9,576 bases of DNA from DASVEE01 sp036399695 (lineage in GTDB: Bacteria > Acidobacteriota > Thermoanaerobaculia > Gp7-AA8): the NCBI GenBank assembly GCA_036399695.1, contig DASWMP010000255.1:1-9576 (forward strand), given 5' to 3'. Below the pieces are notes generated by a model that saw only the letters and a list, made by a program, of their open reading frames with translations, was not told the DNA's origin and did no database searches. The translations under genes and the position numbers were made by a program. Shown here piece by piece: positions 1-6,095 of this stretch. How positions within the stretch are numbered: the first letter of the stretch is position 1; each line of letters begins with the position of its first letter.

Positions 1-93
1 ATCAGAGTGTGTGCGCTCCGTTTGAGACACCCTCGCTCCGCCACCGCACTCCTGGATTGCCTTGTGGAAGCGGTCTGCGCTTACGCGGGCGCG
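1..93. repeat. Direct repeat, copy 1 (at least 93 bp)
   Basis: This segment is repeated in the same orientation at 220-312 with 3 mismatches in 93 positions (35, 40 and 89 of copy 1). The copy may be longer, because it starts at the window edge. It contains the minus-strand core GGAGTGCGG at 52-44. Its last bases (85-93) also form the start of the left arm of the inverted repeat at 85-200. No coding function is apparent: the open frames across it read straight through both repeat copies and have no recognisable product. Confidence 0.9.
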
Positions 94-200
94 GACAGAC
101 AGGAGTGTCTGTCCCACATTCAGATTCCGCCGAATATCGGACACCCGCGGGCACGCTGGCATTCAATGTGGGACAGACACTCTTGTCTGTCTGCGCCCGC
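85..200. repeat. Long inverted repeat with hairpins inside each arm
   Basis: The arms are 85-120 and 165-200, each 36 nt, matching as reverse complements at 34 of 36 positions. Both mismatches (93/192 and 102/183) would be G-U pairs in a plus-strand transcript. The spacer is 44 nt. The left arm itself contains the 8-bp palindrome GACAGACA-GGAG-TGTCTGTC, and the right arm carries its near-identical complement, so this is a palindrome of palindromes. It lies about 100 nt beyond the stop codon of the minus-strand gene ending at 300. It could therefore stop or stabilise that transcript, but there is no clear U-tract. It may also be a small non-autonomous (REP- or MITE-like) element. No transposase is nearby. 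Confidence 0.9.
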
Positions 201-219
201 AGGCGCCGGTTTCCAGGCC

Positions 220-312
220 ATCAGAGTGTGTGCGCTCCGTTTGAGACACCCTCCCTCCACCACCGCACTCCTGGATTGCCTTGTGGAAGCGGTCTGCGCT
301 TACGCGGACGCG
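220..312. repeat. Direct repeat, copy 2, overlapping the end of the minus-strand gene
   Basis: This copy matches 1-93 at 90 of 93 positions. Its right end runs into the coding region of the minus-strand gene and covers the TAA stop (302-300) and the last three codons (Ala-Ser-Ala). Either the duplicated segment originally included the gene end, or a repeat arrived and supplied the present stop codon. The minus-strand core GGAGTGCGG lies at 271-263. Confidence 0.9.
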
Positions 313-1646
313 TTCTTCAACTCTTCCAGTACCGTCGCGAACCACGGTTGCGTCGCTTCGCCGCGCTTCTCACGCGCCTGCTGGATGAGCGTCAGATTGT
401 TGAGCGTCGTCTCCGGCTCGAACTTCTCGCGGATGGCCGGCAGCGCTTTGCCGAGCCAGGTCAGTGACTGCTGTTCGTCCTTCGCCAGCACGGCCAGCTC
501 GAGCATCGTGGCGTAGTCCCAGTAGTCCGGTTTGCCGCTGTCGGCCCGGCGTTTCACCGCGTAGGCGACGACCGGCAGGATCTCTGCCTGCCGCGGATCG
601 GGTGGCTCGCGCAGTTCCATGAGCGTCAGGGCGTTGATGCCGGGATAGGCGTCGCGCGAGTCGGCCTGGAAGCCTTTCAGGTACATGTCGATGGCCTGGT
701 CGAGGACGCCCTTCGCTAGAAACGCTTTCCCGTCCTTGAGCGCCTGCTGCCAGCGATCCTTGTAGATGCGCCCGAGGATGCCGTACGTCTCGCTGCTCGG
801 GCCGCGCGTCGTCAACAGCGCTTCGAGGATGCGCTCCGCCTCGTCGCCTTGGCCGACGCGGTTGAGCGCGAGCGCGAGCTGCTCCTGCACCATGACCGTC
901 TGCGCCAGCGGGCGAGGCATCCGGGCGGCCAGATCAACCATCCGCTGCCACGCCTTCACACCGCGATAGGAGAGGAAGAGGTCGATCAGCACGCCGGACT
1001 CGATGCTGTCCAGCGGGGGGAGGCCAGCCTCGACGGCGGCGATGGCGGCTTCGCCTTGCTTCCGCGCACGCGCCAGCTCCTCTTTCGTCTTGTTCGCGTA
1101 GTCGTGCCGCTCGCGGAAGACGTCCGTCTTCAGCCGCTGCAGATCGGGGAAGTTCTCGACGAGCTGGAAGATCGGACTGTCCGGCGTGACACCTTTCAAT
1201 GCGGCGTCGCGTGCGGCGACCAGCTTCGCCGTCAGCGCCTTCGCCGTCTCGGCCGCGTTATCGGGCGCGCCGGCGGCGTTGAGCCGGTACGGCAGCGCCC
1301 GGAGCAGATTCACGTCGAACGGCAACCGTCCACCTTCCGCGAACAGCAACGCCGTCGTCGCTGGCAGCACCGCGTGGCGTATGCCCAGCTCGTAGAAGAC
1401 GTTCGCGTTGGCGGTCGTCAGATCGGCCACGGCGAACGGGCAGAGGATCAGCCGTTCGAACATCGGCTTGTGGATGATGCCCCCGGTCATCTCCTCATCG
1501 GCGCGGATCGGATCGAGCCCGGCATCGACGATGGCCGGCCGGATCACCTGCCCGTAGACAGCGTCGAAGTCGACCATGACGCCCATTGCGTCCGGCTTTT
1601 TCCCGAACGGCATGAGCACGAAGCAGAGCGGCGCAAGAGTGGACAC
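300..1646 (-). CDS. TRAFs-binding domain protein with N-terminal nucleoside-deoxyribosyltransferase/TIR-like domain
   Basis: The 448-residue product has two parts. Residues 9-92 carry FVLMPFG (9-15), a YxxVIRPAI segment (31-39), RADEEMTGGIIH (48-59) and ADLTTANANVFYELGIRHA (74-92). This is the pattern of the nucleoside 2-deoxyribosyltransferase/TIR-like fold, in which Glu86 of YELG would be the catalytic candidate. From about residue 165 to the end it is helical and TPR-like, with LGRIYKDRW (291-299) and DAYPGINALTL (332-342), as in bacterial proteins with a TRAFs-binding domain (DUF4071). I chose the GTG start at 1646 because GAGGAGG precedes it by 4 nt. The longer ATG start at 1715 would run into the divergent neighbour's coding region. 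No signal peptide or membrane helix is seen, so it is probably cytoplasmic. Relatives of both domains occur in predicted signalling and defence proteins; enzymatic activity here is inference. Confidence 0.8.
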   Translation of the reverse strand: MSTLAPLCFVLMPFGKKPDAMGVMVDFDAVYGQVIRPAIVDAGLDPIRADEEMTGGIIHKPMFERLILCPFAVADLTTANANVFYELGIRHAVLPATTALLFAEGGRLPFDVNLLRALPYRLNAAGAPDNAAETAKALTAKLVAARDAALKGVTPDSPIFQLVENFPDLQRLKTDVFRERHDYANKTKEELARARKQGEAAIAAVEAGLPPLDSIESGVLIDLFLSYRGVKAWQRMVDLAARMPRPLAQTVMVQEQLALALNRVGQGDEAERILEALLTTRGPSSETYGILGRIYKDRWQQALKDGKAFLAKGVLDQAIDMYLKGFQADSRDAYPGINALTLMELREPPDPRQAEILPVVAYAVKRRADSGKPDYWDYATMLELAVLAKDEQQSLTWLGKALPAIREKFEPETTLNNLTLIQQAREKRGEATQPWFATVLEELKNASA

Positions 1647-1650
1647 GCTA

Positions 1651-1657
1651 CCTCCTC
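1651..1657 (-). promoter_or_regulatory. Ribosome binding site fixing the GTG start of the minus-strand gene
   Basis: On the minus strand the sequence reads GAGGAGG, then TAGC, then GTG. It is one of the strongest Shine-Dalgarno matches I noticed in the window. It supports the GTG at 1646 over the in-frame ATG at 1715. Confidence 0.75.
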
Positions 1658-1661
1658 TAGG

Positions 1662-1676
1662 TCCTATAGGATTGTA
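1662..1676. promoter_or_regulatory. Possible divergent promoter with a 10-bp palindrome
   Basis: The 34 bp between the two divergent start codons (1647-1680) contain TACAAT on the minus strand (1676-1671), five of six matches to a sigma-70 -10 box and about 20 nt ahead of the Shine-Dalgarno site. No good -35 box lies at the right distance. For the plus strand, TGGACA at 1640-1645 followed by TATAGG at 1665-1670 has a long 19-nt spacer. The perfect palindrome TCCTATAGGA (1662-1671) overlaps both and could be an operator. This is inference from short matches. Confidence 0.3.
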
Positions 1677-1680
1677 GGTC

Positions 1681-2793
1681 ATGCGCGAGCTCTTCCCCGT
1701 CACGCGGAACCTCATCTACTTCAACAACGCCGCGGTCGGGCCGTTGTCGGTGCGCGCCCATGAAGCCATGGCGCGGCATGCCAGCGACCAGCGCGATTAC
1801 GGGGCGCTGCACTGGCGCGAGTGGGATGCCGAAGTGGCGCGGCTGCGGGAAGCGGCGGCCACGCTGATCGGCGCGACGCCAGCCGAGGTCTCGATCCTCA
1901 AAAACACCTCCGAGGGCTTGTCGTTCGTGGCCGGGGGGCTGCGGTGGGAAGAGGGGGACAACATCGTCACCACCGCGTACGAGTTCCCGTCCAACTGGGC
2001 TCCCTGGAAGCGGCTCGAAGCTCGCGGGGTGGAGGTGCGGGTCGCGGCCACGCCGGCCGCCGACGACCTGGAGCGGCTCATCGACGGCAGGACGAAGCTC
2101 GTGACCCTTTCGTCCGTCGCCTTCCACAACGGCTTTGCCGCGGACCTCATCGCGATCGGGGAGCTGTGCGAACGCCGCAACGCCCTCTTCTGCGTCGACG
2201 GCATCCAGTCCGTCGGCGTGCTGCCGCTCGACGTGCGCGCCGCGAAGATCTCCTTCTTCTCCGCCGACGGCCACAAATGGCTCTGCGGCCCGGAGGGGGC
2301 GACGATCTTCTACGTCGCCGCCGAGCATCGCGACAAGCTCGAGGTGCTCGAGCATGGGTGGCTCAACGTCCAGCGCAAGGGGCGCTTCATCGACTGCGGG
2401 CTCGAGCTGCACGACGACGGCCGCCGCTTCGAGGCCGGCTCGCTGAACACCAACGGCATCTACGGCCTGCGCGCCGCCATCGACCTGTTGCTGGAGGTCG
2501 GCATCGACGCGATCCGCGACCGGGTCCTGACGCTGGCCAACCGACTCGCCGACGGGCTCGCGGGGGAGGGCTTCGTCATCGGCAGCCCGCGCCCGGTCGC
2601 TTCCGGAATCGTCGGGGCCACTCCACCAGATGTAGAGTCGCGCTCCACCCTGTGGTATCACCGCAAGCTCGAAGAGGCCACGATCGTCTGCTCTCCTCGG
2701 GAAGGGATGCTCCGCTTCTCCCCCCACTTCTACAACGATGAGAGCGAAGTGGATCGTGTGTTAGAGGTCGTGCGCTTTACAATGAAGGCATGA
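1681..2793 (+). CDS. Class-V aminotransferase-fold PLP enzyme (cysteine desulfurase-like)
   Basis: The 370-residue product has the fold-type I PLP signature of the class-V family. NNAA is near the N terminus (15-18), the phosphate loop is NTSEG (75-79), and HNG (149-151) sits in the active site. Asp173 and Gln176 in CVDGIQSVG would contact the cofactor. Lys199 in FSADGHKW would form the Schiff base. RFEAGSLNTNG (249-259) and Arg345 in MLRFSPHFYN follow. The family covers cysteine desulfurases, selenocysteine lyases, isopenicillin-N epimerase-like and kynureninase-like enzymes. I do not see the HHCA-type loop of SufS, so ordinary Fe-S sulfur donation is doubtful and the substrate cannot be named. 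No suf or isc genes adjoin. The ATG start gives a normal N terminus directly at the divergent gap. The stop overlaps the rmuC start, so the two are probably cotranscribed. Confidence 0.85.
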   Translation: MRELFPVTRNLIYFNNAAVGPLSVRAHEAMARHASDQRDYGALHWREWDAEVARLREAAATLIGATPAEVSILKNTSEGLSFVAGGLRWEEGDNIVTTAYEFPSNWAPWKRLEARGVEVRVAATPAADDLERLIDGRTKLVTLSSVAFHNGFAADLIAIGELCERRNALFCVDGIQSVGVLPLDVRAAKISFFSADGHKWLCGPEGATIFYVAAEHRDKLEVLEHGWLNVQRKGRFIDCGLELHDDGRRFEAGSLNTNGIYGLRAAIDLLLEVGIDAIRDRVLTLANRLADGLAGEGFVIGSPRPVASGIVGATPPDVESRSTLWYHRKLEEATIVCSPREGMLRFSPHFYNDESEVDRVLEVVRFTMKA

Positions 2794-4208
2794 CGATCAC
2801 GGTGCTGGTTATTTGCGTGATCGCGCTCGTCCTGGGTGCGATCGTCGGGTGGGTGGTGGGGAGCGCAAAGAAGGGCGCCGAAGCGGCGAAGCTGCTGGCC
2901 GAGCGGGAGAACGCGGCCCAGATGACGCTCGCCGAGCGCGAAAGCCTCACGCAGCGCGCCCTCGCGGAGCGCGATCTCGCGCGTGCCGAGCGGCAGCGCA
3001 CCGAGGAGATCGTGGCGGAGATGCGCGAACGGCTCGAAGCGGCGCAGAAGGCGCAGGCCGTTGCCGAGACGCGCGTCGCCGAAACGGAACTGCGCCTTAC
3101 GAACCACAAGCAGACCGAGGAAACGTTCGCCGCGCTGGCGCAGCGTGCCTTCCGGCAGGTCAGCGAATCGCTCGTCCAGTCGAGCAAGACGCAGATCGAC
3201 GGCTCGCTGGAGACGAAGAAGGCGGAGATCGACGGACTGCTCAAGCCCGTTCGCGAGATGCTCGACAACTACCGCGGCGAGCTGCTCAAGAGCGAAGAGA
3301 CGCGCAACACCGTCTACGGCAGCCTGCAGGAGCAGCTCCGCAGCCTCGTCATCGTCCAGGAATCGGCGCAGCGTGAGGCCTCGCGCCTCGCCAATGCATT
3401 ACAGTCGCCCACGGTGCAGGGCTCGTGGGGGGAGATGTCGCTCCGCCGCTGCGTCGAGCTGGCCGGCCTGAGCGAATACTGCCGCGACTTCGAGACGCAG
3501 CAGACCTTCACGAACGACGAGGGCCGCCGCCTGCGCCCCGACCTCATCATCAACCTGCCGAACAACCGCGTCATCGCCATCGACGCCAAGGCGCCGATCA
3601 ACGACTACGTCGCCGCCTCCAGCGAGAACGACCCGGCGCGGAAGAAGCTGCTGCTCGAGCAGCACGCGAAGAACGTCCGCCGCCGCATCGACGACCTGGC
3701 CCGCCGCGAATACCAGTCGAGCATCGGCGAGACGCTCGACTTCGCGGTCCTGTTCATCCCCGGCGAGCACTTCCTCGCGGCCGCGCTGGCCACCGATCTC
3801 ACGCTGCTCGATTACGCCGCCGACAAGCACATCTTCCTGGCGTCGCCGACCGTCCTGCTGCCCCTGCTGCGCGCCGTAGCGGCGAGCTGGAAGGCCGAGA
3901 AGACGGAGGAGAACGCGAAGCGGATGCATGACGCCGCGGTCGAGCTCTTCGGCCGTTTCGTGACGGTGATGGAGTACATCACGAATGTCGGCGATCAGCT
4001 CCGGAAGACGGTCGACAGCTACAACAAGGTCATCCGTTCGGTCGACACACGCCTCTGGCCGAAAGGCGAAGAGCTGCAGCGTCTGGCCGGCAGCGGCAAG
4101 AAACTCGGGGAGCTCGAGCAGCTCGAAGCCGTACCCATCGAGTCTTCCAAGCTGCGCCTGACGATGCAGAACGAAGAGCCCGGCATCGTGGTGAACATCG
4201 AGCGTTAG
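2790..4208 (+). CDS. rmuC: RmuC family DNA recombination protein
   Basis: The 472-residue product opens with one hydrophobic helix (about residues 3-24). A long charged coiled-coil region follows (about 28-205), rich in Ala, Glu and Arg, and then the conserved RmuC domain (about 208-425). That domain carries GSWGE (211-215), RPDLIINLP (249-257) and IDAKAP (264-269), which together resemble a PD-(D/E)xK nuclease core with Asp251, Asp265 and Lys267 as candidates. FIPGE (322-326) is also typical. In E. coli RmuC limits inversion of short inverted repeats, and its exact chemistry is not settled. The protein would be membrane-anchored with the nuclease-like domain in the cytoplasm. Its ATG overlaps the upstream stop as ATGA, implying translational coupling. 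The length is normal for the family and no key residue appears lost. Confidence 0.93.
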   Translation: MTITVLVICVIALVLGAIVGWVVGSAKKGAEAAKLLAERENAAQMTLAERESLTQRALAERDLARAERQRTEEIVAEMRERLEAAQKAQAVAETRVAETELRLTNHKQTEETFAALAQRAFRQVSESLVQSSKTQIDGSLETKKAEIDGLLKPVREMLDNYRGELLKSEETRNTVYGSLQEQLRSLVIVQESAQREASRLANALQSPTVQGSWGEMSLRRCVELAGLSEYCRDFETQQTFTNDEGRRLRPDLIINLPNNRVIAIDAKAPINDYVAASSENDPARKKLLLEQHAKNVRRRIDDLARREYQSSIGETLDFAVLFIPGEHFLAAALATDLTLLDYAADKHIFLASPTVLLPLLRAVAASWKAEKTEENAKRMHDAAVELFGRFVTVMEYITNVGDQLRKTVDSYNKVIRSVDTRLWPKGEELQRLAGSGKKLGELEQLEAVPIESSKLRLTMQNEEPGIVVNIER

Positions 4209-4227
4209 GGCAGGGAACGGACTTCTG

Positions 4228-4304
4228 TCTCGGAGTGCGGTGGCGAACGCCACCGCTCTGCTACACGTGTAGAAGAGCGGTGGCGTCCGGACCGCACTCC
4301 GAGA
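4228..4304. repeat. Nested palindrome between rmuC and the trp block
   Basis: This is an imperfect inverted repeat of about 77 bp centred on CTACACGTGTAG (4260-4271). The outer 13 nt of the arms match (CTCGGAGTGCGGT against its complement). The inner parts, ACGCCACCGCTCT and its complement, match as well. A short unmatched stretch separates the two. The left arm also folds alone as GCGGTGGC-GAAC-GCCACCGC (4237-4256). The GGAGTGCGG core lies at 4232-4240 and inverted at 4300-4292. The repeat starts 20 nt after the rmuC stop, so it may shield or end that transcript, but no T-run follows. It is similar in design to the repeats at 85-200 and 9443-9576. Confidence 0.88.
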
Positions 4305-4309
4305 TTGGT

Positions 4310-4504
4310 ATGCTATCCTCCATCACGCATGAGATCCTTCCTTCAGGAGAACGAGCCGCCGCGCTGCTGCACCGCCGGCTCGTGTCTTTGGCACCGCGCG
4401 TGATTTAGCCCGTCTTTCGCTGCCCGTTTCTCCTCGCCGATGGTGAGGCTGTCCCCCTGCTCTGGCTCTCGGACAACCCAAAACGGACAACGGAAACGCT
4501 GTAA
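4310..4504 (+). other. trp leader region; 64-codon open frame broken by one TAG, possible gene remnant
   Basis: From ATG at 4310 the frame reads 32 codons to TAG (4406-4408), then continues in the same frame for 31 more codons to TAA at 4502-4504. That TAA shares its last base with the ATG of trpG. The second half (PVFRCPFLLADGEAVPLLWL near its start) weakly recalls the PV(Y/F)R...LAD.E.P stretch near the N terminus of TrpE, the gene usually found before trpG. It could be a decayed trpE fragment, a short coupled leader peptide, or a chance open frame in GC-rich DNA. Codon choice is less GC-biased than in the neighbours, which argues against an intact gene. No stacked Trp codons are present. 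Confidence 0.3.
4389..4398 (+). promoter_or_regulatory. T-box-like motif in the trp leader
   Basis: TGGCACCGCG matches the conserved T-box core TGGNACCGCG at every fixed position. In T-box leaders TGGN pairs with the acceptor end of uncharged tRNA. C at the variable position would pair with a G discriminator, which bacterial tRNA-Trp carries. Against it, the usual AGGG before the core is absent (GTCTT instead). I also could not draw a Stem I with a specifier loop, or a terminator or sequestor. The motif sits 106 nt before the trpG start. It is a suggestive short match only. Confidence 0.25.
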
Positions 4505-5073
4505 TGATCACCGTCATCGACAACTACGATTCCTTCACCTACAACCTCGTCCAGCAGATTGAACGGCTTGCCGGCGAGCCGCTGCGCGTCATCCGCAACG
4601 ACGAGTTCGACCCGGCGCAGCTCCTCGCCGAGAAGCCGGACGCGCTCGTCATCTCGCCCGGTCCCGGCACGCCCGCCCGCGCCGGCCGCTGCATCGAGCT
4701 GATCCGGCTCAATCAATCGATCCCGCTGCTCGGCGTCTGTCTCGGCCACCAGGCCATCGGCGAAGCCTTCGGCGGGACGGTCCAGCGCGGCGCTTTGCCG
4801 ATCCACGGCAAGATCAGCGAAGTTCGTCATACCGGCGAGCGCCTCTTCGCCGGCTGCCCGGCGCCGCTGAAGACGGCGCGCTATCACTCGCTCGTCGTCG
4901 ACCGGGAGACGCTCCCCGACTGCTTCACTATCGACGCCGAGACGGACGACGGCGCCATCATGGCGCTCTCCCACCGCACCCGGCCGATCTTCGGCATCCA
5001 GTTCCACCCGGAGTCCTACGGCACCTCCGGCGGCGATCAGCTCATCGTCAACTTCCTGCGGGGCGCGCGATGA
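4504..5073 (+). CDS. trpG: Anthranilate synthase component II (glutamine amidotransferase)
   Basis: The 189-residue product is a single class-I glutamine amidotransferase domain of normal length. It would hydrolyse glutamine and pass ammonia to the chorismate-binding subunit. The triad is Cys79 in GVCLGHQ, His168 and Glu170 in FHPES. The oxyanion strand SPGPG is at 51-55. The N terminus IDNYDSFTYN and HGK (101-103) are typical of the TrpG/PabA group. TrpG and PabA cannot be separated by these motifs; position at the head of a trp block favours TrpG, possibly serving both partners. No TrpE or PabB is encoded in the window. The ATG overlaps an upstream in-frame TAA, and no strong Shine-Dalgarno site precedes it. 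The end overlaps trpD as ATGA. Confidence 0.95.
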   Translation: MITVIDNYDSFTYNLVQQIERLAGEPLRVIRNDEFDPAQLLAEKPDALVISPGPGTPARAGRCIELIRLNQSIPLLGVCLGHQAIGEAFGGTVQRGALPIHGKISEVRHTGERLFAGCPAPLKTARYHSLVVDRETLPDCFTIDAETDDGAIMALSHRTRPIFGIQFHPESYGTSGGDQLIVNFLRGAR

Positions 5074-6095
5074 TCGCGGGCTCGATCCGCAAGGTGGTCG
5101 AGGGGCGCGACCTCACGCGCGAGGAGATGTACGACGTCTTCTCCTTCGTCATGGACGGCCAGGCCACGGACGTCCAGAAGTCGGCGCTGCTCATCGCGCT
5201 GCGGATGAAAGGGGAGACGGCCGAGGAGATCACCGGCGCCGCGATGGCAATGCGCGAGCGGGTCACGCCGCTCGATGCCGACCGCGACGCGCTCGTCGAC
5301 ACCTGCGGCACCGGCGGTGACGGCCAGGGCACGTTCAACATCTCCACGGTCTCGGCGCTCGTCGCCGCCGCCGCGGGAGCGAGCGTCGCCAAGCACGGCA
5401 ATCGCGCCGTGTCGTCATCCTGCGGCAGCGCGGACGTCCTGGCGGAGCTCGGCGTCAATCTCGATCTCGACGCGGCGCGCATGTCCGAAGTGCTCCGCCG
5501 CGCCGGCATTTCGTTCCTCTTCGCGCCGAAGCTGCATCCGGCCATGAGCGCGGTGGCCTCGGTGCGCCGCGAGCTCGGCGTCCGCACGATCTTCAATATC
5601 CTCGGCCCGCTGACGAATCCCGCGTTCGCGCGGCGGCAGGTCCTCGGCGTCTTCGCCGCGCCGCTCGTCGAAGTCGTCGCGCAGGTGCTCCTGGCCCTCG
5701 GCGCGTCACACGCGCTGGTCGTCCACAGCCGCGACGGCCTGGACGAGATCTCCGTCTCCGCGGCCACGCACGTCTGCGAGGTGAAAGACGGCGAGCTGCG
5801 CTCGTACGATCTCGAGCCCGAGTCGCTCGGCGTCACACGTCATCCCATCGAAGCACTCGCCGGTGGCGACGTGCAGGAGAACGCCCGCATCGCCCGGGCC
5901 GTGCTGAGCGGCGAGGATGGCGCACGGCAGGACGTCGTGGCCGCGAACGCCGGCGCCGCGCTCTACGTCTCGGGCCTGGCGCCGTCGATCCGCGACGGCG
6001 TCACGCTGGCCCGGCAGGCGATGCGCAACGGCGCGGCGCGCACGAAGCTCGAGCAGCTCGTCGCCGCCTCGCACGAAGTCGGAGGTACGCGATGA
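5070..6095 (+). CDS. trpD: Anthranilate phosphoribosyltransferase
   Basis: This 341-residue enzyme transfers phosphoribose from PRPP to anthranilate. The N-terminal helical dimerisation part (about 1-70) precedes the glycine-rich PRPP loop CGTGGDGQGTFNIST (79-93). Next come KHGNRAVSSSCGSAD (108-122), Arg residues at 166-167 in the anthranilate-binding stretch, NILGPLTNP (176-184) and the metal-associated DGLDE (222-226). All expected family motifs are intact and the length is normal. It is a stand-alone TrpD, not fused to TrpG as in enterobacteria. Start and stop codons both overlap the neighbouring genes as ATGA. Confidence 0.97.
   Translation: MIAGSIRKVVEGRDLTREEMYDVFSFVMDGQATDVQKSALLIALRMKGETAEEITGAAMAMRERVTPLDADRDALVDTCGTGGDGQGTFNISTVSALVAAAAGASVAKHGNRAVSSSCGSADVLAELGVNLDLDAARMSEVLRRAGISFLFAPKLHPAMSAVASVRRELGVRTIFNILGPLTNPAFARRQVLGVFAAPLVEVVAQVLLALGASHALVVHSRDGLDEISVSAATHVCEVKDGELRSYDLEPESLGVTRHPIEALAGGDVQENARIARAVLSGEDGARQDVVAANAGAALYVSGLAPSIRDGVTLARQAMRNGAARTKLEQLVAASHEVGGTR

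Noticed and set aside
1..312. CRISPR array
   Set aside because: There are only two copies, each about 93 bp, with an internally palindromic spacer and no cas genes. This does not fit repeat-spacer periodicity.
7..516. Plus-strand open frames across the repeat region
   Set aside because: They run through both direct-repeat copies and then antisense into the real gene. The translation repeats itself only because the DNA does.
849..1763. Plus-strand open frame opposite the TRAFs-binding gene
   Set aside because: Its composition is typical of a complementary frame, and it overlaps the starts of two better-supported genes.
1657..2727. Minus-strand open frame opposite the PLP enzyme
   Set aside because: It would cover both the divergent gap and a gene with intact PLP motifs, and it shows no domain of its own.
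4281..4300. Second T-box-like string (GGTGGCGTCCGGACCGC) in the palindrome
   Set aside because: It does not match TGGNACCGCG and is explained by the inverted repeat.
4305..4320. TATGCTATCC as a -10 box for the trp block
   Set aside because: No acceptable -35 sequence lies 16-18 nt upstream, and the match is too short to annotate as a promoter.
4329..4403. 24-codon frame ending CLWHRA as a trp attenuator leader peptide
   Set aside because: It has one Trp codon only, no tandem Trp codons, and no terminator/antiterminator pair or T-run nearby. The claim is not supportable.
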